Positions 1-7,603 of a DNA stretch of 30,450 bases are shown here, piece after piece. Within the stretch, counting starts at the first letter, position 1; each line of letters starts with the position of its first letter. Source of the stretch: Candidatus Aerophobota bacterium (lineage in GTDB: Bacteria; Aerophobota; Aerophobia; Aerophobales; B3-G15); assembly GCA_030615365.1 (NCBI GenBank), contig JAUWZM010000029.1, positions 1-30,450 on the forward strand. The letters are read 5' to 3'. Position numbers and translations under genes: made by a program. The notes under the pieces were generated by a model. That model was given only the letters and a program-made list of their open reading frames with translations, was not told the origin of the DNA and ran no database searches.

Positions 1-415
1 GTCGGGTAAAAATTCTATGTATAGATTTTTTGTCAATGACCCGGTAAGGTTTGAAAGATCAATTAAAGTGAGCCTTGAACACGGTCATGCGAATAACTTA
101 GCTAATGATTATTCCAGTGTAGCTTACTGGTATCAAAATGAGCCTCATAAGGAGTTTACTCCCCTGCTTCCTGCAAAAAAAAGATTTCCCATTTTACCCT
201 TAGAAGGGGAAAAACTCATAGAAAAGGAAAGAAAAATTTACCAGACAATGCAAAAAGAAGGAGGAGCTTTCTTCTGGGCTAAATTTTCTCAAGAAGATAG
301 GGGAAAAATCATATCCCTGCGAGGACAAATTGATGAAGCATTTGATAAGGAGGAGTATCAGAAGGCATCTATACTCTGGGATGATATTCTTAAAATAACC
401 GGGGGTAAAATTTAA
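1..415 (+). CDS. GH172 (DUF2961) glycoside hydrolase, C-terminal part
   Basis: This is the 3' end of a gene that enters from the left edge; the frame is open from base 2, five codons before the first ATG at 17. The visible protein starts with a YRFFVNDPVRFERSIKVSLE stretch followed by EHGHANN and DYSSVAYWYQ. These are the hallmarks of the last beta-sandwich strands of GH172, a family that acts on alpha-fructofuranosides and alpha-D-arabinofuranosides. The catalytic half lies outside the window. The tail after YWYQ (about 95 residues) is charged and probably helical, and it is longer than in the two downstream GH172 genes. It is more like typical family members than those two are, so the three genes are not simple copies of each other. 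No promoter can be assessed. The family call is firm; substrate is unknown. Confidence 0.85.
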   Translation, partial: SGKNSMYRFFVNDPVRFERSIKVSLEHGHANNLANDYSSVAYWYQNEPHKEFTPLLPAKKRFPILPLEGEKLIEKERKIYQTMQKEGGAFFWAKFSQEDRGKIISLRGQIDEAFDKEEYQKASILWDDILKITGGKI

Positions 416-726
416 TAACCGGGTTCAGGGATAATTTTAATTCGAGATAAAGCTTACTCTCATTCGTAAATACTCAGTAAACCACGTTGGCTGCGAGCGG
501 ATCAGTCTTGGTAACCGCAGGTTTCACACAGGCAAGATGCCTGCGCTACTAAGTCTGTGCAAAACAACGCAACCTGAAGGTTGCGGCTACTTATACGAAA
601 ATTAGATACAGAGCGATATTCCAAGATAAGCTCTGATGATCATTATTCAGATTGCCGAATTCAGGTTGATATTGCACTTGAACTTGCTAAGAGCCATGAG
701 CTAAGAAGAATTAAGAGCTAATTAGC
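416..726. other. Intergenic stretch with short palindromes and no gene
   Basis: No convincing open reading frame lies between the first and second GH172 genes. The stretch holds two small palindromes: CAGGC-AAGAT-GCCTG at 529-543 and CGCAACCT-GA-AGGTTGCG at 568-585. Each is followed by a GCTAC or GGCTAC trailer (GCGCTAC, GCGGCTAC). That arrangement is typical of interspersed palindromic repeats rather than terminators, since no T-run follows. The rest (590-726) shows nothing I can name. Confidence 0.55.
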
Positions 727-814
727 AGCTTGTCGATTTATCGGCGCATTAAACCCGCCCAATGAATTGGGCAGCTACAATTGCCAGAGAAAAGGAAAAA
801 GTTTTAGAAAAGCT
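727..814 (+). repeat. Double-hairpin interspersed repeat, copy 1
   Basis: This is an 88-nt unit that recurs at 11065-11150 in the same orientation. It contains two hairpins: TCGAT-TT-ATCGG-like at 732-744, weaker here than in copy 2, and GCCCAAT-GA-ATTGGGC near 757-772. A shared AGCTACAATTG and CAGAGAAAA trailer follows. It begins AGCTT and ends AAGCT. The unit stops about 40 nt before the start codon of the following GH172 gene. Function unknown; it resembles REP-type palindromic elements. Confidence 0.75.
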
Positions 815-854
815 GAACTTTTGACATTACTCTTTGCAAAAAAAGGAGAAAAAA

Positions 855-1970
855 ATGAATGGTACTAATTTATTTTTTAACTTAGCTAAAAAGAAAGAAG
901 GCCATCGAATTGGAATGCAAAATGCTGGATGGTGCTACGATAATTACCCTGATTTATCTCCTCTTAATGCGGGAGCAACAATTGAATTAGCAAATTTTCA
1001 AGGACCGGGTGTGGTAACTTATTTTCATATCACTCAACACTTGCTCAAATCTGATGGTATTGAAGACTTTCTAACAACGGGTAAAATTCCTGAAAACGCC
1101 TTGCCCGATACTGAATTACAGAGAGTAACTTCACGAGGACTCATTTTAGAAATATACTACAATGATCAGAAAACCCCCGGTGTGCGCTGTCCTTTAGCTG
1201 ATTTTTTTGCCGATGGATGCAGTGGCAAAGCAGAACATTTTTCAACTCCCTTTGTTGAAAAATTAGTAGAGTCATATGTTTCTTATTTACCAATGCCTTT
1301 TGAAAAAAGTATTCGTATACTACTTCACAATGAAACACCTTATAATTGCTGTTCCTATAGCTTTGTGGAATACGAAAAACTACCCCAGTGGGATGAGAAA
1401 CTCATGTATTTTCATTGCACCTGGCGGCAGGAGAAATTCCAATTAACACCCGATACCATAAAGCCAATCATTTATATTCCAGGCAGTGGCCATTATATTG
1501 GAAACCATTACAGTGTGAGCACAAACGAACCGGTGTTTAAGGGCTTTTACTTTATTATGGAGGGTAATAATGAATATCGAATCGATGGTGAAAAAGAACC
1601 TTCCTTAGACTATTTAGGCACAGAGGATTCCTTTGGCTTTGCTTGGGGCTTTAGAAAAACATTTTGTGGTTTGCATAGCGGCATTAATTATGTTCAAAAT
1701 GAGGAATTACCACTTCAGCTTTCTATCTATCGTTTTCGAGACCAAAATCCAGTTATTTTTAATAAATCATTAGATTTGCAGATTAACTGGAAACATGAAT
1801 TTACCAACGGTAGGAGAAATTATCAAAGTATGCCACGGAAGATAGTCTGGCAAGCAATAGATAATGGTGGAGGATGGGTAGAGTATACAACCACACATTA
1901 TTGGTATCAATTCTCTATTGGCTTTGACCATAGTGAAATGCCTTCCTATGAGCAAAGGACCTCTTCTTGA
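855..1970 (+). CDS. GH172 (DUF2961) glycoside hydrolase, no signal peptide
   Basis: A 371-residue GH172 protein. Family features in order are AGATIELANFQGPGVVTYFH (the first beta-sandwich), RGLILEIYYND followed by CPLADFFADG, SYLPMPFEKSIRILL, YFHCTW and GHYIGNHY. The paired acids are Glu236 (in MEGN) and Glu257 (in GTED). Their 21-residue spacing equals that of the acid/base and nucleophile glutamates reported for the founding difructose-dianhydride enzyme. I place the start at ATG 855, six bases after GGAG at 845-848, rather than the upstream TTG at 834. The N-terminus is polar and has no signal peptide, so the enzyme should be cytoplasmic and act on imported oligosaccharides. By eye about three quarters of residues match the next gene. 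Its C-terminus is shorter because of a TGA where the next copy has TTG. Confidence 0.87.
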   Translation: MNGTNLFFNLAKKKEGHRIGMQNAGWCYDNYPDLSPLNAGATIELANFQGPGVVTYFHITQHLLKSDGIEDFLTTGKIPENALPDTELQRVTSRGLILEIYYNDQKTPGVRCPLADFFADGCSGKAEHFSTPFVEKLVESYVSYLPMPFEKSIRILLHNETPYNCCSYSFVEYEKLPQWDEKLMYFHCTWRQEKFQLTPDTIKPIIYIPGSGHYIGNHYSVSTNEPVFKGFYFIMEGNNEYRIDGEKEPSLDYLGTEDSFGFAWGFRKTFCGLHSGINYVQNEELPLQLSIYRFRDQNPVIFNKSLDLQINWKHEFTNGRRNYQSMPRKIVWQAIDNGGGWVEYTTTHYWYQFSIGFDHSEMPSYEQRTSS

Positions 1971-2065
1971 TTTCACTTAAAATATTGAATATCTTAATGT
2001 AACTCATCACGCGAAATCATTTAGGTGCATAGCTCTGAAAAAAAAGGGGGTCCAGCTTTAAATAA

Positions 2066-2086
2066 AATAAATTCAGGAAAGAGGTG
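2066..2086 (+). promoter_or_regulatory. Shared exported-gene leader motif, copy A (divergent)
   Basis: This is the weakest of four copies of a 21-nt leader motif, AATAAATTCAGGAAAGAGGT plus G. It lies 110 nt before the start of the signal-peptide-bearing GH172 gene. The surrounding leader (CAAGTCTCAA, GGAGAAGT and AATGTT just before the start) aligns with the leader at 3409-3553. The extra distance comes from about 40 A-rich bases after the motif. Confidence 0.55.
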
Positions 2087-2196
2087 AGGATTCAGGAAGG
2101 CTATTGGTGAAAATAAAAAAAGTTTCAAAAGGAAAAACGGTGAAGATTGGTTTCTAAGAAATAACGAGAGCAAGTCTCAAAAAATGGAGAAGTGTA

Positions 2197-3408
2197 ATGT
2201 TGAAAAAGAGAATTTTTTTTACGATACTCCTGACAGTAATTTCTCTGACATTCAATACCTCTGTGATATTAGCCCAAAATAATAGTAATTTATCTTTTGA
2301 CTTGGCTAAAAGGAAAGAGGGATATCGAAGTGGGATGCAAAATGCTGGATGGTGCTATGATAATTATCCTGACCTATTGCCTCTTGATGCGGGAGCAACA
2401 ATTGAATTGGCAAACGTTCAAGGACCAGGTGTGATAACATACCTTTATATTGCCCAGCATATATTAAAGTCTGATGGTATTAAAGATATGATGATAGAGG
2501 GTATATTCTCTGAGACTGATTTTCCTGATACTGAACTGCAGAGAGTAACCTCACGAGGACTCATTTTAGAAATATACTACAATGACCAGAAAATCCCTGG
2601 TGTACGCTGTCCTTTAGCTGATTTTTTTGCTGATGGATGTAGTGGCAAAGCAGAGCATTTTTCAACCCCCTTTGTTGAAAAATTGGCAGAGACATACGTT
2701 TGTCATTTACCAATGCCTTTTGAGAAAAGTATTCGTATAATACTTCGTAATGAAACACCTTATAATTGTGCTAACTATAGCTTTGTGGAATACAAGAAAC
2801 TACCCCGGTGGGATGAGGAACTACTGTATTTTCATTGCACCTGGAAACAGGAGAAATTTCAATTAACACCCGATACCATAAAGCCGATCATTCATATTTC
2901 GGGGAAAGGTCACTATATTGGAAGTCATTATAGCATTGTCACCAACGAGCCGGTGTTCAAGGATTTCTACTTTGTTATGGAAGGCAACTGTGAATATCGA
3001 ATTGATGGTGAAAAAGAACCCTCCCTGGATTATTTAGGCACAGAGTGTTTGTTTGCTTTTGGCTGGGGCTTCAGAGAGACATTTTGTGGTCTGTATAGTG
3101 GCATTAATTATTTGCACACTACGGAATTACCATTTCAGCTTTCTATCTATCGTTTTCGAGATCAAGACTCAATTATTTTTGATAAATCACTGGATATACA
3201 GATTAACTGGAAACATGAGTTTACCTACGGGAGAAGAAACTATCAAAGTATACTACGCAGGATAGTCTGGCAAGCGATAAATAATAATGGAGGATGGATT
3301 GAATATACAACCACACATTACTGGTATCAATCCTCTATTGGTTTTGAACATAGCGAAATGCCTTCCTATGAACAGAGAATCTCTTCTTTGCTTAACTCGA
3401 AGGATTGA
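2197..3408 (+). CDS. Exported GH172 (DUF2961) glycoside hydrolase
   Basis: A 403-residue GH172 protein, a close paralogue of the gene at 855-1970 but with an N-terminal signal peptide (basic MLKKR, hydrophobic FFTILLTVISLTF, then ending near ILA before QNNSN). It should work outside the cytoplasmic membrane. The catalytic pair is kept as Glu262 (MEGN) and Glu283 (GTE), 21 residues apart. The residue after GTE is Cys, where the sister and typical members have Asp. ATG 2197 follows GGAG at 2186-2189. At nucleotide level the signal-peptide codons match those of the binding-protein gene at 3554 (AATACCTCT then TATTAGCC versus AATACCTCT then TATCAGCC). This suggests that region was copied from the neighbour. 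The two GH172 copies split one task between the exterior and the cytoplasm; the substrate is inferred only from the family. Confidence 0.88.
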   Translation: MLKKRIFFTILLTVISLTFNTSVILAQNNSNLSFDLAKRKEGYRSGMQNAGWCYDNYPDLLPLDAGATIELANVQGPGVITYLYIAQHILKSDGIKDMMIEGIFSETDFPDTELQRVTSRGLILEIYYNDQKIPGVRCPLADFFADGCSGKAEHFSTPFVEKLAETYVCHLPMPFEKSIRIILRNETPYNCANYSFVEYKKLPRWDEELLYFHCTWKQEKFQLTPDTIKPIIHISGKGHYIGSHYSIVTNEPVFKDFYFVMEGNCEYRIDGEKEPSLDYLGTECLFAFGWGFRETFCGLYSGINYLHTTELPFQLSIYRFRDQDSIIFDKSLDIQINWKHEFTYGRRNYQSILRRIVWQAINNNGGWIEYTTTHYWYQSSIGFEHSEMPSYEQRISSLLNSKD

Positions 3409-3463
3409 ATATATGTATTCACTCATCGTGCAAAATCATTTAGATGGAAAGCTTTAATATAAG

Positions 3464-3484
3464 AATAAGGCCGGGAAGGAGGTG
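3464..3484 (+). promoter_or_regulatory. Shared exported-gene leader motif, copy B
   Basis: The motif reads AATAAGGCCGGGAAGGAGGT plus G and ends 69 nt before the start of the sugar-binding-protein gene. It contains AAGGAGGTG, complementary to the usual 3' end of 16S rRNA over nine bases, yet no start codon sits at translation distance. The gene's own ribosome site is a separate AAAGGAGAAG just before ATG 3554. Copies C and D are nearly identical. Confidence 0.7.
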
Positions 3485-3553
3485 AAAAACAGGAAGACTA
3501 TTGGCTAAAACAAAGAGAATTAAACCAAGTCTCAAGAAAAAAGGAGAAGTCCA

Positions 3554-4855
3554 ATGTTAAAAAAGAAAGTGCTTTTTGTAGTGCTTGCGGGGGTAATTTT
3601 TTTGGCACTCAATACCTCTATGGTATCAGCCAAAAAGGTTACTCTAAGAGTAATGTTAACCAGTTGGGTAAGCTCTAAGGCAGATGATTCTATTAACAAA
3701 GGAGCCTGGGAGGCAGGTATAAAAGAGTTTGAGAAGAGAAGGCCCGATGTTAAGGTGGTGGAGGATATCGTTCCCTGGGATAAAATGTACGCTAAGGTCA
3801 TCATTGCCTCTGAAGCGGGTAATCCACCTGACCTTTTTATTACTGGTGATATTTATATGCCCGAGACAATTTCGGGAGGATACCTGCAGCCCCTGGATGA
3901 ATGGATGCCTCAAGAAAAAATCGATGATATTATTCCCCGTTTAAATAACCTTCTCTCTGATAAAGGAAAACAGTACGCTGTACCTTTAAATACCGATTGT
4001 CGCCTCCTTTTCTACCGCAAAGATCTATTTTCTCAAGCTGGACTCGATCCAGAAAAGTCTCCCCAGACCTGGGATGAATTAGTAGCGTACGGGCAGAAAT
4101 TAACCGATGCATCAAAAGATGTGTGGGGTTACGGTTGGTTTGGACATCGAGATATTCAAACCTCTTTTTGCACCTGGTGGCCAGCTATCTGGAGTTGCAA
4201 CGGAAAAGTTATAGATGATGAGGGTAAAGCTGCCTTCAATACCCCAGAGACACTAAGAGGATGGGGCTTTTTAAAAGACACAGTGGAAAAATACAAGATT
4301 AGCCCGGAAGCAGCATTCACCGTTGATCATGAGGGTGTGCGCAGAGGCTTTCAGGCAGGACGCTATGCCATAGCTATTCAGGGAAGCTGGACCTATTGGG
4401 GAGAAGGAAGACAATCTCATGCCGAGAAATTTGGTGATAACTTGGGTTGGGGCCCTATTCCCAAGCCAGCAGATGGGGAATTTGCAACCACGAGCGGTAT
4501 TTGGGTCTACTGTATGTCTAACAAAACAAAGATTCCTGAAATTGCCTGGGACTACATTGATTCTATGACCTCTTTTGAGCCTCTGTGGATAACATTAGCT
4601 ATACAGGTTCCCACTTATAAGTCATTACTGAATTCACCGGACTTAGGAACTGTTGATGGGCCTTACTATAAGGCAATAGCTGAATTTACCGCCAAATACA
4701 CCCGTACTACTCCTAAGACCAGGGCTCAGTTTGCTCTGTTTGAGGTTATGCAGGAGGTTGGTCAAAAGGTTATGTTGAGCGATGAGGATCCTATGAAACT
4801 TCTCAATGAAGCGGTGAATAAGTATAATACTGAATACTGGAAACCTATGGAATAA
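3554..4855 (+). CDS. Family 1 extracellular sugar-binding protein of an ABC importer
   Basis: A 433-residue solute-binding protein (SBP_bac_1 type), the capture subunit of a carbohydrate ABC importer. A signal peptide (MLKKK, then a hydrophobic run VLFVVLAGVIFLAL, cleavage near VSA before KKVTL) is followed by VTLRVMLTSW and GIKEFEKRRPDVKV. GNPPDLFITGD and YAVPLNTDCRLLFYRKDLF come next, then AGLDPEKSPQTWDEL, the usual family order. The C-terminal half has GRYAIAIQGSW. No lipobox cysteine is seen, so it is soluble or retained by other means. Two permease genes follow after a hairpin. A leader shared with other exported-protein genes lies upstream. It sits next to exported GH172, so furanose oligosaccharides or monosaccharides are the likely ligands, by inference. 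Confidence 0.92.
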   Translation: MLKKKVLFVVLAGVIFLALNTSMVSAKKVTLRVMLTSWVSSKADDSINKGAWEAGIKEFEKRRPDVKVVEDIVPWDKMYAKVIIASEAGNPPDLFITGDIYMPETISGGYLQPLDEWMPQEKIDDIIPRLNNLLSDKGKQYAVPLNTDCRLLFYRKDLFSQAGLDPEKSPQTWDELVAYGQKLTDASKDVWGYGWFGHRDIQTSFCTWWPAIWSCNGKVIDDEGKAAFNTPETLRGWGFLKDTVEKYKISPEAAFTVDHEGVRRGFQAGRYAIAIQGSWTYWGEGRQSHAEKFGDNLGWGPIPKPADGEFATTSGIWVYCMSNKTKIPEIAWDYIDSMTSFEPLWITLAIQVPTYKSLLNSPDLGTVDGPYYKAIAEFTAKYTRTTPKTRAQFALFEVMQEVGQKVMLSDEDPMKLLNEAVNKYNTEYWKPME

Positions 4856-4867
4856 GAAAATGTCAAT

Positions 4868-4899
4868 TGCAGGGAGAAAACAGATGTTTTCTCCCTGCA
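4868..4899 (+). promoter_or_regulatory. Intercistronic hairpin between binding protein and permease
   Basis: A perfect 15-bp inverted repeat (TGCAGGGAGAAAACA and its complement) with a GA centre lies 13 nt after the binding-protein stop. The T-run expected of a full terminator is absent. In many ABC importers such a hairpin stabilises the upstream message or lets only part of transcription through, giving excess binding protein over permease. That role is inferred here. Confidence 0.75.
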
Positions 4900-4942
4900 T
4901 CGAAGTGTTCTTCACTTCCCCAAAAATGAAGGAGTTGTCAAA

Positions 4943-5824
4943 ATGAGTAGATGGAGAGGTGCCTGGAAATATAAAAATCATTATCTCAGTGTTATTCCAG
5001 CTCTTTTTTTCACTGCTTTTGTATGCTTTTATGCTGGTATTTTTACCTTTACAGTCAGCTTTAGAGACTACACCTTTTTAAAAAGGGCACGTCCCTTTAT
5101 AGGATTTGATAATTATCTGGGCTTATTTAAGGATCCTTCTTTCTGGAATAGCGCAGGTGTATCATTAAAATTTGCTGCCGCAGCAGTTGCGTTAGCCTTA
5201 CTGGTGGGATTGATCTTTGCCCTGCTGCTTAATCAAAACATTAAGTTCAGGGGTATTTTTAGAAGCTCTCTTTTGCTCAGTTGGGTTATACCTATGGTGG
5301 CAGCCTCTCTTATATTCCAGTGGATTTTTGATGAACAGGCAGGTTTAGCCAATGCTGTATTGAGGCAACTGTACCTGGGACGTCTCAATTGGTTAGGTGT
5401 AGGTCGCAGCGCCTTTTGGGTAATAGTAGGATGCTATGTTTGGAAACTATTTCCCTTCTCCATGGTTCTTTTCTTAGGGGGACTACAAACAGTACCTTTA
5501 CAGCTTTACGAATCTGCCTCAATTGACGGTGCCTCCAAGAGCCAGAAATTTATTTTTATCACCCTTCCTCTGTTGAAACCTCAATTCGCTGTAGCCCTTA
5601 TCTTTCTTACTTTGAATAGTTTGAATATGCTTGATGTTATTTTTGTGTTAACTGGTGGTGGACCAGTAAATGCCACCATGGCTCTTTCTATGAGGATGTA
5701 TAAGGAAGCATTTGAACTCATGAACCTGGGTAGAGCATCAGCAATAGCGATTGTGCTTTTTCTTATTAACATTACCTTTGCTATCTTCTATGTAAAAGCA
5801 CTCACAAAGAAAGCCATTTACTAA
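4943..5824 (+). CDS. Sugar ABC importer permease, MalF/UgpA type
   Basis: A 293-residue inner-membrane permease of the binding-protein-dependent importer family. The first membrane helix is near residues 14-38 (YLSVIPALFFTAFVCFYAGI), and the rest alternates hydrophobic spans typical of six helices. The cytoplasmic EAA loop, which docks the ATPase, is at about residues 189-215 (YESASIDGASKSQKF and TLPLLKP). The IGFDNYLGLFKDP segment after the first helix is characteristic of the UgpA/MalF group. The start follows AAGGAGT. It is paired with the MalG-type gene 33 nt downstream. The ATPase subunit gene is not in the window, so a shared ATPase encoded elsewhere is likely. Confidence 0.93.
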   Translation: MSRWRGAWKYKNHYLSVIPALFFTAFVCFYAGIFTFTVSFRDYTFLKRARPFIGFDNYLGLFKDPSFWNSAGVSLKFAAAAVALALLVGLIFALLLNQNIKFRGIFRSSLLLSWVIPMVAASLIFQWIFDEQAGLANAVLRQLYLGRLNWLGVGRSAFWVIVGCYVWKLFPFSMVLFLGGLQTVPLQLYESASIDGASKSQKFIFITLPLLKPQFAVALIFLTLNSLNMLDVIFVLTGGGPVNATMALSMRMYKEAFELMNLGRASAIAIVLFLINITFAIFYVKALTKKAIY

Positions 5825-5857
5825 GGAATATCCATTTTTAAAGTTAAGGAGAATTAG

Positions 5858-6703
5858 ATGAAAAAAAAATCCTTGGGGGTAAGAATTGGTGAGTTTTGTT
5901 CTTCCTATCTTGTTTTAATAATCTTAACCATTGTTATTTTGCTTCCTGTTATCTGGGCTCTTTCTACTTCTCTAAAACTTACTGCTGATATATATGAATA
6001 TCCTCCTCGCTGGATTCCAAGGAAAGCCACCCTGGAATCCTACAAGTTTTTCCTGACCAGTGCAGATTTTCTACGCTATTTCTTCAATAGTTTTTTAGTA
6101 GGAATATGTGCAACGGCTATCACTTTGTTTGTTGGCTCAATTGCTTCTTACCACTTAGCCCGATTTTCCTTTCCGGGAAAGAACGTGCTCTTTTTTGTCT
6201 TTATAGCCTCCATCATGATCCCGGGAGTAACCAATTTAATTCCTTTATATATTACTTTTAATAAAATTCATCTTATCAATACCTATTTTTGTCTAATCAT
6301 AGTCTACACCGGCTGGTTTATTCCCTTTACAGTTTGGATGATGAAAGGATTCATAGAAACAATTCCTCGGGAATTAGAAGAATCAGCCCTAATAGATGGC
6401 GCTTCCAGAACTAAAGCTTTTTTTAAAGTTGTTATGCCCCTGTGTGCCCCTGGCTTAGCGGCTACAGGGATTATCGTCTTTATTGCCTGTTGGGGTGAGT
6501 TTATTGTAGCTATGACGCTCACTTCATCAGATACGGTACGCACCATACCTGTAGGACTATATAACTTTTTAGGCTACTATCTACTCGACTGGCAAAAACT
6601 ATGTACCGGGTCTCTTCTTGCCTGCGTACCGGTCGTCATTTTATTTTTATTCTTCCAGAGATCTCTTATCGCGGGTCTGACAATGGGAGCGGTAAAGGAA
6701 TAA
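5858..6703 (+). CDS. Sugar ABC importer permease, MalG/UgpE type
   Basis: A 281-residue partner permease. The features are a first helix (LVLIILTIVILLPVIWALSTSLK), the PPRWIPRKATLESYKFFL periplasmic segment typical of the UgpE/MalG group, and the EAA loop at about residues 171-198 (ELEESALIDGASRTKAF and VVMPLCAPG). With the preceding permease it forms the membrane channel for the binding protein at 3554. The start ATG 5858 follows AAGGAGAAT. After this gene the theme changes to cytoplasmic metabolism, with no ATPase gene before the corrinoid protein. Confidence 0.93.
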   Translation: MKKKSLGVRIGEFCSSYLVLIILTIVILLPVIWALSTSLKLTADIYEYPPRWIPRKATLESYKFFLTSADFLRYFFNSFLVGICATAITLFVGSIASYHLARFSFPGKNVLFFVFIASIMIPGVTNLIPLYITFNKIHLINTYFCLIIVYTGWFIPFTVWMMKGFIETIPRELEESALIDGASRTKAFFKVVMPLCAPGLAATGIIVFIACWGEFIVAMTLTSSDTVRTIPVGLYNFLGYYLLDWQKLCTGSLLACVPVVILFLFFQRSLIAGLTMGAVKE

Positions 6704-6811
6704 AACAATAAAAGGAGAGAAAGATTAAAAGTGATGTCTCTTTATCGAGAAAAAGGTTATATCTTGTCAGTACAAAAATTATGATTTAAGGAATAAGAGG
6801 AGGAAACTACT

Positions 6812-7456
6812 ATGGATAATAAAATCTTTGAAGACCTAAAAAAGGCCATCCTGGAGTACGATAATGAAAAGGCAGCCAGCTTAGCCAAGCAGGTAGCTGA
6901 GAAAAAAATAGACCCTGTGAAGGCACTGAATGTCATGACAGAAGCTATCAGAAAAGTTGGTGATGGATTTGCCAGGGGAGAGCTGTGGCTTCCTGATTTA
7001 ATTGGAGCGGCAGATGCGATGCAAGCTGCGATGCCTATAATACAGGAAGAAATTAAGAGAAAAGGGGCAAAGGTAGAAACCACAGGGACTGTTGTTGCTG
7101 GAACAGTATTCGGGGATATCCATAACATAGGAAAGACAATGCTGTGCACATTGCTTGCTGCTGAGGGCTTTACTGTGCATGATTTAGGAATTAACGTAAC
7201 TGCGGAAAAATTTGTAGAAGCGGCCAAAAAATACAGAGCAGATATCGTGGCTATGTCTGCTCTTATGACTATGACTGCTCCGGAACAGAGGAAAGTTATT
7301 GCTCTTTTAAAAAAGGAAAATCTTAGAGATCAGGTGAAGGTAATGGTTGGTGGGGGTGCTCTAACTGAGGAATTTGCGAAAGATATTGGAGCAGATGGAT
7401 ATGATCCCACTGCACCTGGTGGAGCAAAATTAGCGAAAAAACTAATGAGTGTATAA
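6812..7456 (+). CDS. Corrinoid (B12-binding) methyl-carrier protein, MtbC/MttC-like
   Basis: A 214-residue corrinoid protein that would carry a methyl group on cobalt between two methyltransferases. Residues 1-88 form the helical cap domain (GDGFARGELWLPDLIGAADAM at 50-70 is characteristic). Residues 89-214 form the Rossmann-like B12 domain with the GDIHNIG signature, where His104 is the expected lower cobalt ligand (D102, H104, G107). The more usual HDIG is HNIG here. The C-terminal VMVGGGALTEEFAKDIGADGY closes the domain. ATG 6812 follows GAGGAGG. No methyl-donor-specific methyltransferase (MttB, MtbB or UroD-like), no activating protein and no cobalamin riboswitch is found nearby. This is unusual inside a sugar cluster. 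The family call is firm; the methyl donor is unknown. Confidence 0.92.
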   Translation: MDNKIFEDLKKAILEYDNEKAASLAKQVAEKKIDPVKALNVMTEAIRKVGDGFARGELWLPDLIGAADAMQAAMPIIQEEIKRKGAKVETTGTVVAGTVFGDIHNIGKTMLCTLLAAEGFTVHDLGINVTAEKFVEAAKKYRADIVAMSALMTMTAPEQRKVIALLKKENLRDQVKVMVGGGALTEEFAKDIGADGYDPTAPGGAKLAKKLMSV

Positions 7457-7467
7457 AGGGAAAAACT

Positions 7468-7563
7468 ATGGCTATGAGAGGATTTACACGAATGAACACA
7501 AACAAAAGTAAAGTTCGGTACAAAGATTTATTACTAAAGAAATTGTTAAATAGCTATTCGTGA
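7468..7563 (+). CDS. Small ORF after the corrinoid gene, possible gene remnant
   Basis: A 31-codon frame starts at ATG 7468, 11 nt after the corrinoid stop, with AAGGGA just before it. It encodes MAMRGFTRMNTNKSKVRYKD followed by LLLKKLLNSYS. I recognise no domain. The MRGFTR opening recalls the N-terminal tip of some MttB-type methyltransferases, which commonly follow corrinoid genes, so it could be the stub of a deleted partner. This is speculative, and it may not be translated at all. Its 3' end runs into the inverted repeat at 7527-7603. Confidence 0.25.
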   Translation: MAMRGFTRMNTNKSKVRYKDLLLKKLLNSYS

Positions 7564-7603
7564 TAATTAGTGGCTTAGTAGTAACAATTTCTTTAGTAAT
7601 AAA
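7527..7603. repeat. 77-bp element with 22-bp perfect inverted repeats
   Basis: The arms at 7527-7548 and 7582-7603 are exact reverse complements (left arm starts TTTATTACTAAAG), with 33 nt between them. The four bases AAGA occur directly outside both arms (7523-7526 and 7604-7607), which could be a short target duplication, though the sequence is low in complexity. It lies between the corrinoid gene and the isomerase gene. It may be a tiny non-autonomous mobile element or a strong mRNA hairpin. Confidence 0.6.

Noticed and set aside
6704..6811. Possible cobalamin riboswitch before the corrinoid gene
   Set aside because: The 108-nt gap is too short and lacks the B12-box; only a normal ribosome site is seen.
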